64,000 nucleotides of DNA from Leptospira sp. (GCA_016742255.1 JACVCB010000006.1:62001-126000); one strand, 5' to 3'. Counted from the stretch's first letter, positions 20,676 through 31,084 are shown. Translations and numbers: made by a program. The notes: generated by a model not told the origin, from the sequence alone.

Positions 20676-22207
20676 CAGAACTAAATTCCAAAATAGAAAT
20701 TTTAGACGTAACCTTACGGGATGGGGAACAAACCAATGGTGTATCTTTCTCTTGGCAACAAAAGCTAAACATCACCAAACACCTTTTAAAGGACTTAAAA
20801 ACAGACCGTGTGGAAATTGCGAGTGCCCGAGTGTCTCCAGGTGAATTTGAAGCAGTTGGGAAAATCATCGAATGGGCAAAAGGGGAAGGTCTACAAGACC
20901 GAATTGAAATTTTAGGATTTGTTGACTCTGACAAAACTGTAGAGTGGATGAAAGGCACTGGTGTGAAGGTTTTAAACCTTTTGACAAAGGGGTCACTAAA
21001 CCACCTAACAAATCAACTTCGAAAAACTCCCGAAGAACATTTTTCCGATATCAAACAAACTGTGGATTTTGCAAGTGCAGCAGGGATCACTGTGAATGTC
21101 TATTTAGAAGACTGGTCCAATGGATATTTACATTCCAGAGACTATGTCATTCAGTATTTACAAACTGTTTCAAAGTTTCCGATCAAACGTTTTTATTTGG
21201 CTGATACATTAGGTGTTTTGTCACCAGAAGAAGTGCGAACGGCTGTGACTGATCTTGTTGGCCTCTTTCCCAATTTATGGTTTGAGTTTCATGGGCATAA
21301 TGATTATGACCTAGCAGTTGCAAATTGTCTGGAAGCAGTGAAGGCAGGAGTGCGAGGTCTTCATGTCGCAGTGAATGGTCTTGGGGAACGAGCAGGGAAT
21401 TCTCCATTAGAAGCTGTAGTAACAGCACTCCATGACAAAACTAAATTTAGAACCTCTGTTGTCGAAAAAGAAATCACAAGTGCTTCGCGACTTGTGGAAG
21501 TATTCTCAGGAAAACGAATCTCGGATAACAGGCCTATTGTGGGAGAAGATGTATTCACACAAACGGCAGGTGTCCATGCCGATGGAGACAAAAAAGGAAA
21601 TTTATATGCCAATCCCATCCTTCCGGAACGTTTTGGTAGAAGCCGCTTGTATGCACTAGGTAAGTTAGCTGGCAAAGCAAGTATCACTGAAAACTTAAAA
21701 CAATTGGGTATGGTGCTTTCTCCTGAGATCGAAAAGAAGGTTCTTGCAAGAGTGATTGAACTTGGAGACCAAAATAAAACTGTCACCAAAGAGGATTTAC
21801 CTTACATCATCTCTGATATCACCGGGGAAAACTTAGAATCTAGTTTTCGGATCGAAACATGCACAGTCACAAGTGGCATTGGTGTTAAACCAAAGGCTGA
21901 AGTGAAAGTGAAGTACCAAGGAAAACTCTATGAAGGAAAAGGGGAAGGTGATGGTGGTTACGATGCCTTTATGAATGCCCTCGGAACCATTTTAAAAACC
22001 TTAGGGATTCAAATCCCAAAACTCTTTGATTATGAAGTGAGGATTCCACCAGGTGGGAATACCAATGCTCTCGTGGAAACCGTCATCACTTGGAAAAAAG
22101 AGGGAGACAATCACCCGATCCGTACCATCGGTATTGATTCGGACCAACAAGTTGCTGCAGTAAAAGCCACCGAACGAATGTTACATATTATCCTTGGGAG
22201 TTTATGA
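20672..22207 (+). CDS. cimA: (R)-citramalate synthase
   Basis: Condenses pyruvate with acetyl-CoA to citramalate, the first step of the threonine-independent isoleucine pathway described in Leptospira. 511 residues: a TIM-barrel catalytic domain with TLRDGEQ (Arg16, Asp17), metal-binding His207 and His209 (EFHGHND), and a C-terminal LeuA-dimer regulatory domain (about 395-511) where isoleucine feedback acts. Leu81, Leu104 and Tyr144 match the hydrophobic pocket that sets pyruvate specificity in the L. interrogans enzyme, arguing against 2-isopropylmalate synthase. It overlaps Smr upstream and pth downstream by ATGA. Confidence 0.93.
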   Translation: MTELNSKIEILDVTLRDGEQTNGVSFSWQQKLNITKHLLKDLKTDRVEIASARVSPGEFEAVGKIIEWAKGEGLQDRIEILGFVDSDKTVEWMKGTGVKVLNLLTKGSLNHLTNQLRKTPEEHFSDIKQTVDFASAAGITVNVYLEDWSNGYLHSRDYVIQYLQTVSKFPIKRFYLADTLGVLSPEEVRTAVTDLVGLFPNLWFEFHGHNDYDLAVANCLEAVKAGVRGLHVAVNGLGERAGNSPLEAVVTALHDKTKFRTSVVEKEITSASRLVEVFSGKRISDNRPIVGEDVFTQTAGVHADGDKKGNLYANPILPERFGRSRLYALGKLAGKASITENLKQLGMVLSPEIEKKVLARVIELGDQNKTVTKEDLPYIISDITGENLESSFRIETCTVTSGIGVKPKAEVKVKYQGKLYEGKGEGDGGYDAFMNALGTILKTLGIQIPKLFDYEVRIPPGGNTNALVETVITWKKEGDNHPIRTIGIDSDQQVAAVKATERMLHIILGSL

Positions 22208-22770
22208 TTCACTTTTTAATTGTTGGTCTTGGAAATCCTGGTGATAAATACAAAAACACCCGCCATAATATTGGGTTTATGATCGTAGATGCTTTGGCTT
22301 CTGAATTTGGTGTCTCCTTTAAGGACGCCAAAAAATATGCAGAAACCACTCATACCTGGGAAGGGGATAAAATCCATTTATTGAAACCCTTGGAGTTTAT
22401 GAACCTTTCTGGCAAAGCAACACAAACCCTTGCCAATTTGTACAAAATCCCTCCCTCACAAATCCTTGTGGTCCAAGACGAAGTCGATTTGCCATTTGGA
22501 AAAATCAAAAACAAAATCGGTGGGGGAACTGCTGGCCATAATGGTCTAAAAGACATCGTGGCAAAACTTGGATCCCAAGATTTCCATCGCCTAAGGTTTG
22601 GTGTGGGCAAACCCGAAAAAGGGGGGATGGAAGTGGCTGACTTTGTCCTGCAAAACTTCCATGCAGATGAAAAAACACAGTTGCAGGCACTCATCAAGGA
22701 CTCTGTTTCCAAAATCGAAGATTGGATCCGAACGAATCGCAACCTTCTCTTAAAAGAAACCAAGGCATAA
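22204..22770 (+). CDS. pth: Peptidyl-tRNA hydrolase
   Basis: Cleaves peptidyl-tRNA released from stalled ribosomes. 188 residues, standard length. The signature VGLGNPGDKYKNTRHNIGF includes Asn11 and catalytic His21, and GGGTAGHNGLKDI with the conserved RFGVGKP segment are present. The start overlaps the cimA stop as ATGA. Confidence 0.96.
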   Translation: MIHFLIVGLGNPGDKYKNTRHNIGFMIVDALASEFGVSFKDAKKYAETTHTWEGDKIHLLKPLEFMNLSGKATQTLANLYKIPPSQILVVQDEVDLPFGKIKNKIGGGTAGHNGLKDIVAKLGSQDFHRLRFGVGKPEKGGMEVADFVLQNFHADEKTQLQALIKDSVSKIEDWIRTNRNLLLKETKA

Positions 22771-22773
22771 ACA

Positions 22774-23358
22774 ATGACAAAAGAACAAGAGACATCTATC
22801 AATTTAAGAAGCTTATTTTTGCAAACCATCCTCTCGATTGTGATTGTTCTTGCCATAGTGTTTGGTCTCGCGTATTTTTTCCGAAAGGAACTACTTGGAT
22901 TTAGCGAACACTTTGTCCGCATTTTTGGTTTTGTCGGTTTATTTTTTGGCATGATCCTCTCGGATAGCCTTCCTGCTTTTGTACCTCCCGATGCTTTTTT
23001 GATGTTAGCAATTACAGGTGAGATGGACCCACTAAAGACCATCTTATCGATGTCAGTCGGGAGTATCATTGGTGGAACCATTGCCTATTACATTGGGCTT
23101 TATCTCATCCCAAGATTCCATTTGGGTCGTCAAATGGTTTTACACTATGAAGACAAACTCCTACCTTACATTCGAAAATTTGGATTTGGTGCAGTGGTTC
23201 TAAGTGCCCTCACTCCCATTCCGTATTCTTGGATGGCATATACAGTAGGTACGTTTAAGATGCCATACCGATTGTTTTTTCTCGGATCTCTTTTTCGGTT
23301 TGTTCGTATTTCTGTTTATTTTTATGCAATGTATATCGGATGGATCACGGGAGGTTAA
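22774..23358 (+). CDS. DedA/VTT-family membrane protein
   Basis: A 194-residue polytopic inner-membrane protein with hydrophobic segments near 12-34, 42-75 (with re-entrant-loop character), 85-110 and 140-190. The sequence SDSLPAFVPPDAFL and the glycine-rich GSIIGGTIAYYIG segment resemble the SNARE-associated/VTT domain of DedA and YqaA proteins, now linked to lipid-carrier flipping. YqaA-like is the closer match by eye. It starts three bases after pth and is followed one base later by a small Cys-rich gene, all probably one transcript. The substrate is unknown. Confidence 0.75.
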   Translation: MTKEQETSINLRSLFLQTILSIVIVLAIVFGLAYFFRKELLGFSEHFVRIFGFVGLFFGMILSDSLPAFVPPDAFLMLAITGEMDPLKTILSMSVGSIIGGTIAYYIGLYLIPRFHLGRQMVLHYEDKLLPYIRKFGFGAVVLSALTPIPYSWMAYTVGTFKMPYRLFFLGSLFRFVRISVYFYAMYIGWITGG

Positions 23359-23359
23359 G

Positions 23360-23581
23360 ATGACCGAAGAACGACTATTTCCTAAGTCAGTCGACGAAGT
23401 GATTTTAGAAAAAGTCAGGTTTTTCTTTTTGCCAGATCGGACTGCTGCTTTTGTCAAAAACCTAATCGATGGAAAGGTTTCTGAGCGAGCCCTGATCTGT
23501 TGCCATTCCGGTTGTGATGTGTGTAATGAGACTATTTACAACTGTTATATGGCAGTGAAAAAAGAATTGGATTTAAACTAA
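23360..23581 (+). CDS. Small cysteine-cluster protein
   Basis: A 73-residue soluble protein that I do not recognise. The C-terminal half carries a Cys cluster, CCHSGCDVCNETIYNC (spacing C-C-x3-C-x2-C-x6-C), which could bind zinc or an iron-sulfur cluster. The ATG at 23360 has a strong GGGAGGTTAAG ribosome site; the frame is open further upstream inside the DedA gene but without such a site. It sits between the DedA-like gene and rarA with one-base gaps on each side, so it is certainly in the operon. Confidence 0.72.
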   Translation: MTEERLFPKSVDEVILEKVRFFFLPDRTAAFVKNLIDGKVSERALICCHSGCDVCNETIYNCYMAVKKELDLN

Positions 23582-23582
23582 A

Positions 23583-24842
23583 TTGGATTCTCTTTTTTCA
23601 AATTCCAAACAGGTGCCACTTGCCCACTTGGTGCGGCCAAAAACTTGGTCCGAATTTGTAGGCCAAACAAAAGTGGTCTCTGCCTTACGATCCATTACAA
23701 AACCCACATCCATTTTATTCTATGGACCCCCGGGTACTGGAAAAACCACTCTTGCACACCTGCTTGCTGAATCTTGGAAATTGGAAAAACGATACTTAAG
23801 TTGTGTGACCAGTGGTGTAAAAGAAGTGAGAGAAGTCTTAGAAGAAGGGAAACGCCTCGGAACCATTGTCCTTTTTTTGGATGAGATCCACCGATTTTCA
23901 TCCTCCCAACAAGATGCATTATTATCTGCAGTGGAAGAAGGGGAAATCATCCTCATCGCCGCTACGACAGAAAACCCAAGTTTTCGTGTGAACAAAGCCT
24001 TACTTTCGAGGATGTTAGTCTACCGCCTCACCACTCTCACTGAAGAGGAAGAGGATCAAATTTTTTCCGCATGCCTTTCCAAACAAAACACAAACCGAAC
24101 GATTCCAGAAGTGGTGAAACAGGAACTCTTTCGAAGGAGTGCGGGGGATGCCCGAAAACTCCTTGGTTATTTAGAAAGGATTTTGAGTGCTACAAAGGAA
24201 GGGGAAGAGGTCACAGAAGAAAGATTGTCTGTCATCCTTGGAGATACCCTTGTCACCTATGATAAAAATAGTGAAAGCCATTATGATATCATTTCTGCCT
24301 TTATCAAATCCCTACGGGGAAGTGATCCAGATGCTGCCTTATTTTATCTGGCGCTGATGCTCGAAGGTGGGGAAGACCCACTCTTTATTGCCAGAAGGCT
24401 TGTGATTTTTGCCAGTGAAGATGTGGGAAATGCAAGTGTCCATGCCCTTCCTCTTGCGATTGCCACTTGGCAGGCGGTAGAACGAGTGGGAATGCCAGAG
24501 GGAAGGATCCCTCTTGGGCAATGTACCACTTTCCTTGCCTCTGCTCCAAAATCTAATGCTAGTTATGTGGCAATTAATGAGGCATTGGCCTTTGTGAAAG
24601 CAAGGAACAAGTCCTTTCAAATCCCAAACCATTTGCGAAATGCACCCACGGCCACTCACCGTAACGAAGGAGCGGGAGAAGGTTACAAATACCCTCATGA
24701 TTTTCCAGGACATTTCCTGAAAGAACGATACTTCCCTGAGTCCTTTTATCCGAACCCTCCAAGTTTTTATTCTCCTTCCAACCAAGGGATGGAGAAAAAT
24801 CTGAAAGAACAATTGGAACGATTGTGGGGGGAGCGGTATTGA
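23583..24842 (+). CDS. rarA: Replication-associated recombination protein A (MgsA/RarA AAA+ ATPase)
   Basis: An AAA+ ATPase of the clamp-loader/WRNIP1 family that acts at stalled replication forks. 419 residues. Walker A is GPPGTGKT (48-55), Walker B is LFLDEIHRF, sensor 1 is AATTENPSF, and the C-terminal tetramerisation region contains SDPDAALFYLALMLEGGEDP and the usual late motif YKYPHDFPGHF. It starts at TTG 23583, placing VPLAHLVRPK at the normal N-terminal position. It is the last gene before the nuo operon. Confidence 0.94.
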   Translation: MDSLFSNSKQVPLAHLVRPKTWSEFVGQTKVVSALRSITKPTSILFYGPPGTGKTTLAHLLAESWKLEKRYLSCVTSGVKEVREVLEEGKRLGTIVLFLDEIHRFSSSQQDALLSAVEEGEIILIAATTENPSFRVNKALLSRMLVYRLTTLTEEEEDQIFSACLSKQNTNRTIPEVVKQELFRRSAGDARKLLGYLERILSATKEGEEVTEERLSVILGDTLVTYDKNSESHYDIISAFIKSLRGSDPDAALFYLALMLEGGEDPLFIARRLVIFASEDVGNASVHALPLAIATWQAVERVGMPEGRIPLGQCTTFLASAPKSNASYVAINEALAFVKARNKSFQIPNHLRNAPTATHRNEGAGEGYKYPHDFPGHFLKERYFPESFYPNPPSFYSPSNQGMEKNLKEQLERLWGERY

Positions 24843-24898
24843 GAGTTTATCTCAAAAATTAGAGATTTTCCCTCCCAGGTCGAAAAATACACGAAAAC

Positions 24899-24938
24899 AA
24901 AGGGGAAATTCTTTCTCATCTTGACAACTAACCCCTTT
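24899..24938 (+). promoter_or_regulatory. Candidate nuo promoter region with inverted repeat
   Basis: The 115 bases between rarA and nuoA contain a perfect -35-like TTGACA (24921-24926). It sits inside an inverted repeat, AAAGGGG (24899-24905) and CCCCTTT (24932-24938). No convincing -10 hexamer lies at 16-18 bases, so the promoter call is tentative. If used, the transcript would start very close to the nuoA ATG. The repeat could be an operator. Confidence 0.35.
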
Positions 24939-24957
24939 CGTGAGAGCATTTTCATAC

Positions 24958-25335
24958 ATGGGATCCGCACCGGATAGTTTTGCACCAATCCTCTTACAAC
25001 TTTTGCTCGGAGTCGGTTTCTCCGCTCTGATCTTATCACTTGCCTTTCTTTTAAACCCAAAGAAAAAATCAAAACCACAAGATACCTTTGAATGTGGTGT
25101 CACCTATTATGGAGATGCCAGAGGACTCTTTAATATCAAGTTTTACTTGGTAGCGGTTCTTTTTATCCTCTTTGATATTGAAGCAGTGTTTTTATACCCT
25201 TGGGCTGTGAATCTCATTGGATTCAAAGAAGCAGGTTTAGGTACGTTTTTTCTTTTCGAAATGTTTTTCTTTTTACTCATCCTTGTGGTGGGTCTATATT
25301 ATATCTGGAAAAAAGGAGCACTGGAATGGGATTAA
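24958..25335 (+). CDS. nuoA: NADH-quinone oxidoreductase subunit A
   Basis: Small membrane subunit of complex I. 125 residues with three hydrophobic helices. The loop signature [15 protein letters not shown] contains the conserved Cys, and [15 protein letters not shown] is the family's second-helix motif. ATG at 24958 was chosen; an in-frame GTG at 24940 would add six residues but lacks a ribosome site. It is the first gene of the complex I operon and overlaps nuoB by 10 bases. Confidence 0.94.
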   Translation: MGSAPDSFAPILLQLLLGVGFSALILSLAFLLNPKKKSKPQDTFECGVTYYGDARGLFNIKFYLVAVLFILFDIEAVFLYPWAVNLIGFKEAGLGTFFLFEMFFFLLILVVGLYYIWKKGALEWD

Positions 25336-25886
25336 CAGAAACACTATCCAAACCAGGTGAGATGTTTGGTGACATGTTCCAAGTTGCCACTCTCGACAAT
25401 GTGGTACAGTGGGGGCAAAGTTTTTCTTTGTGGCCTTATCCTTTTGCGACTGCTTGTTGTGGGATTGAATACATGAGTACTTCCTGTGCCGATTATGACA
25501 TCGCTCGTTTTGGTGCCGAACGTCCTTCTTTTTCTCCTCGCCAAGCCGACATGATTTTAGTTCTCGGAACCATTACCTATAAAATGGCTCCCGTATTACG
25601 CCAGATATACGACCAATTGGCAGAACCAAAATTTGTAATTTCTGTAGGAGCCTGCGCTTCTTCTGGTGGTATGTTTCACACCTACGGTGTGTTACAAGGT
25701 GTTGACCGAATCCTCCCTGTGGATGTGTATGTTCCTGGTTGTCCACCAAGACCAGAAGCACTACTTGATGCCCTAGTCAAGTTACAGAAAAAAGTCCAAA
25801 GCCAAGGTTTGGAAGCTCGCCGCCAAGAAGTCATGAAGAAGATCCAAGAGATCAACGAACGAAACAAACCCCTCGTAGTGGCATGA
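25326..25886 (+). CDS. nuoB: NADH-quinone oxidoreductase subunit B
   Basis: Peripheral-arm subunit carrying the terminal 4Fe-4S cluster N2 that reduces quinone. 186 residues. Cluster ligands are Cys44-Cys45 ([11 protein letters not shown]), Cys110 ([10 protein letters not shown]) and Cys139 ([10 protein letters not shown]), with spacing identical to the E. coli subunit. ATG at 25326 lies inside the end of nuoA, with AAAAGGAG as ribosome site; the frame stays open upstream within nuoA but that extension is not homologous. Confidence 0.97.
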   Translation: MGLTETLSKPGEMFGDMFQVATLDNVVQWGQSFSLWPYPFATACCGIEYMSTSCADYDIARFGAERPSFSPRQADMILVLGTITYKMAPVLRQIYDQLAEPKFVISVGACASSGGMFHTYGVLQGVDRILPVDVYVPGCPPRPEALLDALVKLQKKVQSQGLEARRQEVMKKIQEINERNKPLVVA

Positions 25887-26404
25887 AAGAAAAACTAACC
25901 GAATTTATCCAATCTCAATTCAAAGATAGTTTACTCCCGCAAAGGGACATAAACACCAATCTCCTTTACTTTAGCATCCAAAAGGAAAGTCTAACTATCG
26001 TTGTACAGACGTTAAAGGATCACCCTGAGTTTGCATTTACCTTTTTAAATGACCTCACATCCATCGATTGGTTAGGAAAAAGGGAACCTAGATTTGAAGT
26101 GGTATACCTCCTTCGTTCCCCAAAAAACAACCATTTCCGATTCCAACTCCGTGTCCCTGTGGGAGAAGGGGAATCGGTTCCAAGCATTGCGGGAATTTTC
26201 CCTGCTGCCAATTGGCCGGAACGAGAAGTATTTGATCTGATGGGGATTTCGTTTTCGAACCACCCACGAATGGAACGACTCATTATGCCTGATAACTTTG
26301 TGGGCCACCCACTCAGAAAAGACTACCCACTTGAAGGCCCAGGCCAAGATTACCTCATCGAAGATTTACTGACCATTCACGTTGAAGAGGATATTACCGG
26401 TTAG
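25883..26404 (+). CDS. nuoC: NADH-quinone oxidoreductase subunit C
   Basis: 30-kDa-type peripheral subunit of complex I. 173 residues, separate from NuoD (not fused). It shows the family motif around [20 protein letters not shown] and the C-terminal [11 protein letters not shown]. It overlaps nuoB by ATGA. Confidence 0.96.
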   Translation: MKEKLTEFIQSQFKDSLLPQRDINTNLLYFSIQKESLTIVVQTLKDHPEFAFTFLNDLTSIDWLGKREPRFEVVYLLRSPKNNHFRFQLRVPVGEGESVPSIAGIFPAANWPEREVFDLMGISFSNHPRMERLIMPDNFVGHPLRKDYPLEGPGQDYLIEDLLTIHVEEDITG

Positions 26405-26420
26405 GCGGTAAACAATCATT

Positions 26421-27641
26421 ATGGTAATGTACGAAAAAACAGCCGAACACTTCGGTCAAAAATTCAAAGACCTACCAGAAGGTCATTTACTCGTTAACTT
26501 AGGACCAAGCCATCCTGCAACACATGGAATTTTACAAAACGTAATCCAGATCGATGGAGAACGAGTTGTTGATACAGAATCTGTGATTGGGTATGTGCAC
26601 CGTTGTTTTGAAAAATTAGGGGAACGTTACGATTATAACCAGTTTTTGGTTTGTACGGACCGGATGAACTATGTATCCACACCTCTGAACAACATTGGTT
26701 GGATCCTCACAGTGGAAAAGATGATGCAAATCCAAGTACCTGATCGTGTGACGTATGTTCGTATGATCATCTCTGAACTTTCCAGGATCATGGACCATAT
26801 CATTTGTAATGGGATTATGGGTGTGGACCTCGGAGCTTTTTCTGGCTTATTACACCTTTTCCATCACCGTGAAAACATTTACCAAATTTTAGAGAAACTT
26901 ACTGGAGCTCGCCTCACGACTACCTTCTGCCGAGTGGGTGGAATGGAACGAGATATTTACCCTGAGTTCCAATCCGAAATTAAACTCATTTTAAAAGGAC
27001 TCAAACCAGCGTTAGACGAATTCGAAGAACTCCTCATCCGTAACAAAATCTTCAATGAAAGAACAAAAGGCATTGGTGGGATTTCTGCTGAACGTGCCAT
27101 TGCTTACGGATTTTCAGGGCCAAACTTACGCGCGGCAGGAGTTGCTTGGGATGTTCGTAAAGATGACCCATATATGTTCTATGATAAGGTAAACTTTGAC
27201 ATCCCTGTGGGAGAAGACGGATCTGCTCTTGACAGAACTCTGGTTCGTATGGAAGAGATGCGTCAGTCTATGCGGATCATCGAACAGCTGATTGATGGTA
27301 TCCCAGAAGGTCCATACCATGCAGATGTGCCACACACTTTCCTTCCACCCAAAGACCGTGTTTACCACAATATGGAAGAACTCATTTACCATTTTAAGAT
27401 CATCATGCATGGAGTCAAAGTTCCAGCAGGGGAATATTACCATGCCACGGAAGCTGCCAATGGGGAACTTGGATTTTATGTAGTATCTGAAGGGGAAAAA
27501 TCTCCTTGGCGGGTACATGTGAGACGCCCATGTTTTTGGTACTACCAAGCGTTCCCAGAAATGGTGAAAGGTGGACTTTTGGCAGATACCATTGCGACGA
27601 TGTCCTCACTCAATGTCATTGCAGGGGAGCTTGATTGTTAA
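26421..27641 (+). CDS. nuoD: NADH-quinone oxidoreductase subunit D
   Basis: 49-kDa-type subunit forming the quinone pocket with NuoB. 406 residues. The motif [11 protein letters not shown] with the quinone-interacting His is near residue 27, ERYDYNQFL follows, and the C-terminus FMN-hydrogenase-derived segment [20 protein letters not shown] and [15 protein letters not shown] is typical. The start may be the second ATG at 26427, two codons in. The stop shares one base with the nuoE start. Confidence 0.97.
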   Translation: MVMYEKTAEHFGQKFKDLPEGHLLVNLGPSHPATHGILQNVIQIDGERVVDTESVIGYVHRCFEKLGERYDYNQFLVCTDRMNYVSTPLNNIGWILTVEKMMQIQVPDRVTYVRMIISELSRIMDHIICNGIMGVDLGAFSGLLHLFHHRENIYQILEKLTGARLTTTFCRVGGMERDIYPEFQSEIKLILKGLKPALDEFEELLIRNKIFNERTKGIGGISAERAIAYGFSGPNLRAAGVAWDVRKDDPYMFYDKVNFDIPVGEDGSALDRTLVRMEEMRQSMRIIEQLIDGIPEGPYHADVPHTFLPPKDRVYHNMEELIYHFKIIMHGVKVPAGEYYHATEAANGELGFYVVSEGEKSPWRVHVRRPCFWYYQAFPEMVKGGLLADTIATMSSLNVIAGELDC

Positions 27642-28129
27642 TGGCGTATCAATTTTCACAAGAATCCGAAAAACGGTTCCAAAGACTCATCCCACAATTT
27701 CCAAGCAAACGTTCTCTCATATTGCCATGTCTCTTTTTATTACAAGCTGACAAAGGTTTTGTGGACACAGAAGGGATGCAATACATCGCCGATCGGATTG
27801 GCGAACCAGTATCCCTCGCACATGTGCACGGTGTGGCTACATTTTACACCATGTACAATAAAAAACCTGTTGGGAAATTCCACATCCAAGTTTGTGCAAA
27901 TATCTCTTGTTATCTGGCAGGATCTGATTCCATCACAGAACATGTTTGTTCCAAATTGGGAATTGGAAAAGGGGAAACCACAAAGGACAAAAAATATACT
28001 GTGGATGAAGTTCAGTGTTTAGGTGCTTGTGGGTTTGGACCTGTCGCTCAGATCAATGACAAATACTATGAAAATTTAACTCCAGAATCCATCGAAAAGG
28101 TTCTTTCTGAATTGGAAAAAGAAGGATAA
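27641..28129 (+). CDS. nuoE: NADH-quinone oxidoreductase subunit E
   Basis: 24-kDa-type thioredoxin-fold subunit with 2Fe-2S cluster N1a. 162 residues. Ligands are Cys85 and Cys90 (CANISC) and Cys126 and Cys130 (CLGAC). ATG at 27641 overlaps the nuoD stop by one base, with AGGGGAGC upstream; an in-frame TTG at 27635 is an alternative. Its presence shows this complex I has an NADH-input module, at least in part. Confidence 0.95.
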   Translation: MAYQFSQESEKRFQRLIPQFPSKRSLILPCLFLLQADKGFVDTEGMQYIADRIGEPVSLAHVHGVATFYTMYNKKPVGKFHIQVCANISCYLAGSDSITEHVCSKLGIGKGETTKDKKYTVDEVQCLGACGFGPVAQINDKYYENLTPESIEKVLSELEKEG

Positions 28130-28130
28130 C

Positions 28131-29402
28131 ATGGGACTTAAAACCTTACTCACAACACATATTTCAGCCGGAGATTCTCATACATTAAAGCACTACCAAT
28201 CGGTGGGTGGGTATGAAAGTTTAAAAAAAGCAATCTCTGAAATGACCGCCGAACAAATCGTAAACGATGTCAAAAATTCTGGGCTTCGTGGTCGTGGTGG
28301 AGCTGGGTTTCCAACAGGAAACAAATGGGGATTCATCCCTAAAACCGACAAACCAAAATACTTAATCTGCAATGGGGACGAAGGGGAACCAGGTACATTC
28401 AAAGACAGGATGCTCATCGAACGATTCCCTCATATGCTTATTGAAGGGATGATCATTGCTGCAAAAGCCATTGACTCCCACCAAGGTTATATCTACATCC
28501 GTGGTGAATTTCACAAAGGGATTCGGATTGTGGAAACTGCCGTGGAAGAAGCTTACAAAGCAGGACTTCTTGGAAAGAATATCTTAGGCCTTGGGTATGA
28601 TTTTGATTTGGCTGTCTATTCAGGTGCAGGTGCTTATATCTGTGGAGAAGAGTCGGCTCTCATCAATTCTCTTGAAGGTCGGAGGGGCCACCCACGCCTC
28701 AAACCTCCATTCCCTGCGGTATCGGGTTTGTATGCATGCCCAACGGTTGTGAACAATGTGGAAACCTTTTGTAATGTCCCACATATCATCCGTATGACGG
28801 GGGAAGAATACAAAAAAATTGGAACTGAAAAATCACCTGGGACTAGACTTTTTGCTGTCAGTGGGCATGTGAAAAAACCAGGGATTTATGAAGTGGAAAT
28901 GGGAACTCCCATGAAGGAACTCATCTATGACATCTGCGGTGGGATCAAAAACGACAAATCCTTAAAAGCAGTGATCCCTGGTGGAAGTTCTTCTCCGATT
29001 TTAACGGCAGAAGAAGCGATGACAGCCACTATGGATTATGAATCCATTGCCTCCCTCAAATCAATGTTAGGTTCCGGGGCAGTGATCATTTTATCGGAAG
29101 AAACTGATCTTGTGGAAACCACCTACCGATTGGCTGAATTTTATTCTCATGAATCGTGTGGGCAGTGTACACCATGTCGTGAAGGTACACATTGGGTCAA
29201 AGACCTTCTCCATAAAATCAAAGTGGGAGAAGGGACAGAAAAGGATGTAGAACTCATCTTTTCACTTTCCCGAAATATGGAAGGTGGCACCACCATTTGT
29301 CCGTTAGCGGATGCTTGTGTGATGGCAGTTCGGCCTACGATGACGAAATTTAAGGAAGAGTTTTCTCTTCGATTGAAAAAGGAAGTGAGTGTTTCTCACT
29401 AA
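28131..29402 (+). CDS. nuoF: NADH-quinone oxidoreductase subunit F
   Basis: 51-kDa-type subunit that binds NADH and FMN and carries cluster N3. 423 residues. It has the NADH/FMN glycine-rich loop [14 protein letters not shown] near residue 55, the FMN motif [15 protein letters not shown], and cluster Cys343, Cys346, Cys349 (CGQCTPC) and a distal Cys near 389 ([10 protein letters not shown]). It starts one base after nuoE. The gene expected next, nuoG, is absent; nuoH follows 15 bases later. Confidence 0.97.
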   Translation: MGLKTLLTTHISAGDSHTLKHYQSVGGYESLKKAISEMTAEQIVNDVKNSGLRGRGGAGFPTGNKWGFIPKTDKPKYLICNGDEGEPGTFKDRMLIERFPHMLIEGMIIAAKAIDSHQGYIYIRGEFHKGIRIVETAVEEAYKAGLLGKNILGLGYDFDLAVYSGAGAYICGEESALINSLEGRRGHPRLKPPFPAVSGLYACPTVVNNVETFCNVPHIIRMTGEEYKKIGTEKSPGTRLFAVSGHVKKPGIYEVEMGTPMKELIYDICGGIKNDKSLKAVIPGGSSSPILTAEEAMTATMDYESIASLKSMLGSGAVIILSEETDLVETTYRLAEFYSHESCGQCTPCREGTHWVKDLLHKIKVGEGTEKDVELIFSLSRNMEGGTTICPLADACVMAVRPTMTKFKEEFSLRLKKEVSVSH

Positions 29403-29417
29403 AGGTCACCAAATACG

Positions 29418-30488
29418 ATGGACTGGGCTTTAATACTTGCTTGGGGGATTAAGATCCTCTCTTTATTTTTTGTAATTTTAACCGGTGTGGCATATTATAC
29501 CCTCGCCGAACGAAAGTTTGCTGGATTTATCCAGGACAGACCAGGACCTAACCGTGCGGGTCCTTTTGGGATTTTCCAACCTTTGGCTGACGGGATTAAG
29601 TTCATCGCAAAAGAAGAAATATTTCCAAAGAATGTATCCAAGGGAATGTATCTCCTTGCTCCCACAATTTCAATGACTTGTGCGATTATGGCATGGGCTG
29701 TGATTCCCTTTGGTGGGACTCTTCCCGCACCTGAGTGGCTAAAAACTCTTACGGGTGTTTCAACCATTGACTTACAAATTGCAAACCCAGACTCTGGGGT
29801 ATTGTACATGCTTGCCATTTCATCTCTTTCTGTCTATGGGATCATGATTGCAGGATGGTCTAGTAACAATAAATACTCGTTACTCGGTGGAGTTCGGTCG
29901 ACTGCTCAGATGATCAGTTACGAACTTCCAATGGGACTTTCCATTGTATCGATTGTGATTATGACTGGTTCCTTAAAACTCACAGACATCAGTGACTCCC
30001 AAAAGGATATGTGGAATATCTTATCCCCACCTGGTTTTGTTGCCTTTTTTATTTATGTGACGGCTATGTTTGCGGAAACTAACCGTTTGCCTTTTGATTT
30101 AGCAGAAGCCGAGTCAGAACTTGTGGTTGGTTTTCATACTGAATATGGAGCATTTAAGTTTGCTCTTTTCTTTTTAGCAGAATACATGAATATGATTACC
30201 ATGTCTTGCCTTACCACCTTACTTTTCTTTGGTGGTTATAATGTACCATTCCATATTGGGGCCGGATCAGAATACCAAGCGTTTATAGGACTTGGGTTTT
30301 TTATCCTAAAGGTATTGTTTTTTGCCTTTTTGTTCATTTGGGTGCGTTGGACACTTCCAAGGTTTCGTTATGACCAACTCATGAAACTCGGTTGGAAAAA
30401 GATGATCCCGTGGGGGCTTTTTGTTGTGTGCTTTGCTTCCATTTACACGGTGTATTGGAAAGAAGGATGGATGAAATTATTTATATGA
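29418..30488 (+). CDS. nuoH: NADH-quinone oxidoreductase subunit H
   Basis: Membrane subunit that joins the quinone cavity to the proton channels. 356 residues, about eight to nine helices. Family motifs [20 protein letters not shown] (first loop) and [20 protein letters not shown] with the conserved Glu/Asp residues are present. In most bacteria nuoI follows; here nuoJ overlaps the stop directly as ATGA. Confidence 0.97.
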   Translation: MDWALILAWGIKILSLFFVILTGVAYYTLAERKFAGFIQDRPGPNRAGPFGIFQPLADGIKFIAKEEIFPKNVSKGMYLLAPTISMTCAIMAWAVIPFGGTLPAPEWLKTLTGVSTIDLQIANPDSGVLYMLAISSLSVYGIMIAGWSSNNKYSLLGGVRSTAQMISYELPMGLSIVSIVIMTGSLKLTDISDSQKDMWNILSPPGFVAFFIYVTAMFAETNRLPFDLAEAESELVVGFHTEYGAFKFALFFLAEYMNMITMSCLTTLLFFGGYNVPFHIGAGSEYQAFIGLGFFILKVLFFAFLFIWVRWTLPRFRYDQLMKLGWKKMIPWGLFVVCFASIYTVYWKEGWMKLFI

Positions 30489-31084
30489 ACCTAGAAACTT
30501 CACCATCTCTATTACTTTTTGTTTTTTTTGGCACTGTAACAGTGATCACTGCTCTTAGTGTGATTTTCCAAAAAAATCCTGTGGTTTCCGCTGTCTCACT
30601 TGTCTTCACCTTTTTTTCCCTCGCAGGGATTTATGGGATTATGGGAGCCTTGTTTATAGCCACTATGCAGGTGTTAGTCTATGCTGGTGCGATTATGGTA
30701 CTTGTTGTGTTTGTTCTCATGTTACTTTCCCAAAGGGCAGAAACACTTTCCCGTTACCGTAAACACCCCATTCGTTTGGTATTACTAACCATATTTGTGA
30801 TTGGATTTTTTTTCTTACTGTATTCCGCACTCACTACCGGTGTCCCTCATTCGGAACAAATGGGAAAAGGGTATGAGAATACAGAGTATTCCTTTCCCAT
30901 CCAAGGAACAACCACTGTGAATGCGAAAGGCAACGTGGCAACGGTAGGAGCTTCTACTTATTTAGATTACCTTTTGCCATTTGAAATGATTTCGATTTTG
31001 CTCCTTGTGGCAGTCCTTGGGGCAGTGATCCTTGCCAAAAAGAAACTCACAGAAATCGACCAAACAAAGGATACTGTTTTATGA
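30485..31084 (+). CDS. nuoJ: NADH-quinone oxidoreductase subunit J
   Basis: Membrane subunit of the proton-pumping arm. 199 residues, five helices, with the pi-bulge helix segment [21 protein letters not shown] (near residues 55-75). ATG at 30485 gives the ATGA overlap with nuoH that is usual in this operon; an in-frame ATG at 30467 within nuoH would add six residues. A polar loop of about 45 residues separates helices 4 and 5. Confidence 0.93.
   Translation: MNLETSPSLLLFVFFGTVTVITALSVIFQKNPVVSAVSLVFTFFSLAGIYGIMGALFIATMQVLVYAGAIMVLVVFVLMLLSQRAETLSRYRKHPIRLVLLTIFVIGFFFLLYSALTTGVPHSEQMGKGYENTEYSFPIQGTTTVNAKGNVATVGASTYLDYLLPFEMISILLLVAVLGAVILAKKKLTEIDQTKDTVL

Noticed and set aside
22350..23081. 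A 243-codon open frame on the minus strand across pth and the DedA-like gene
   Set aside because: It is a mirror frame of two well-supported plus-strand genes; its product has no recognisable domain and no ribosome site.
24843..24875. Terminator after rarA (ATCTC/GAGAT stem followed by TTTT)
   Set aside because: Five A/T-containing pairs over an eight-base loop is too weak to list as a terminator.
29403..29417. Possible remnant of nuoG between nuoF and nuoH
   Set aside because: Only 15 bases separate the genes, with no residual coding sequence.
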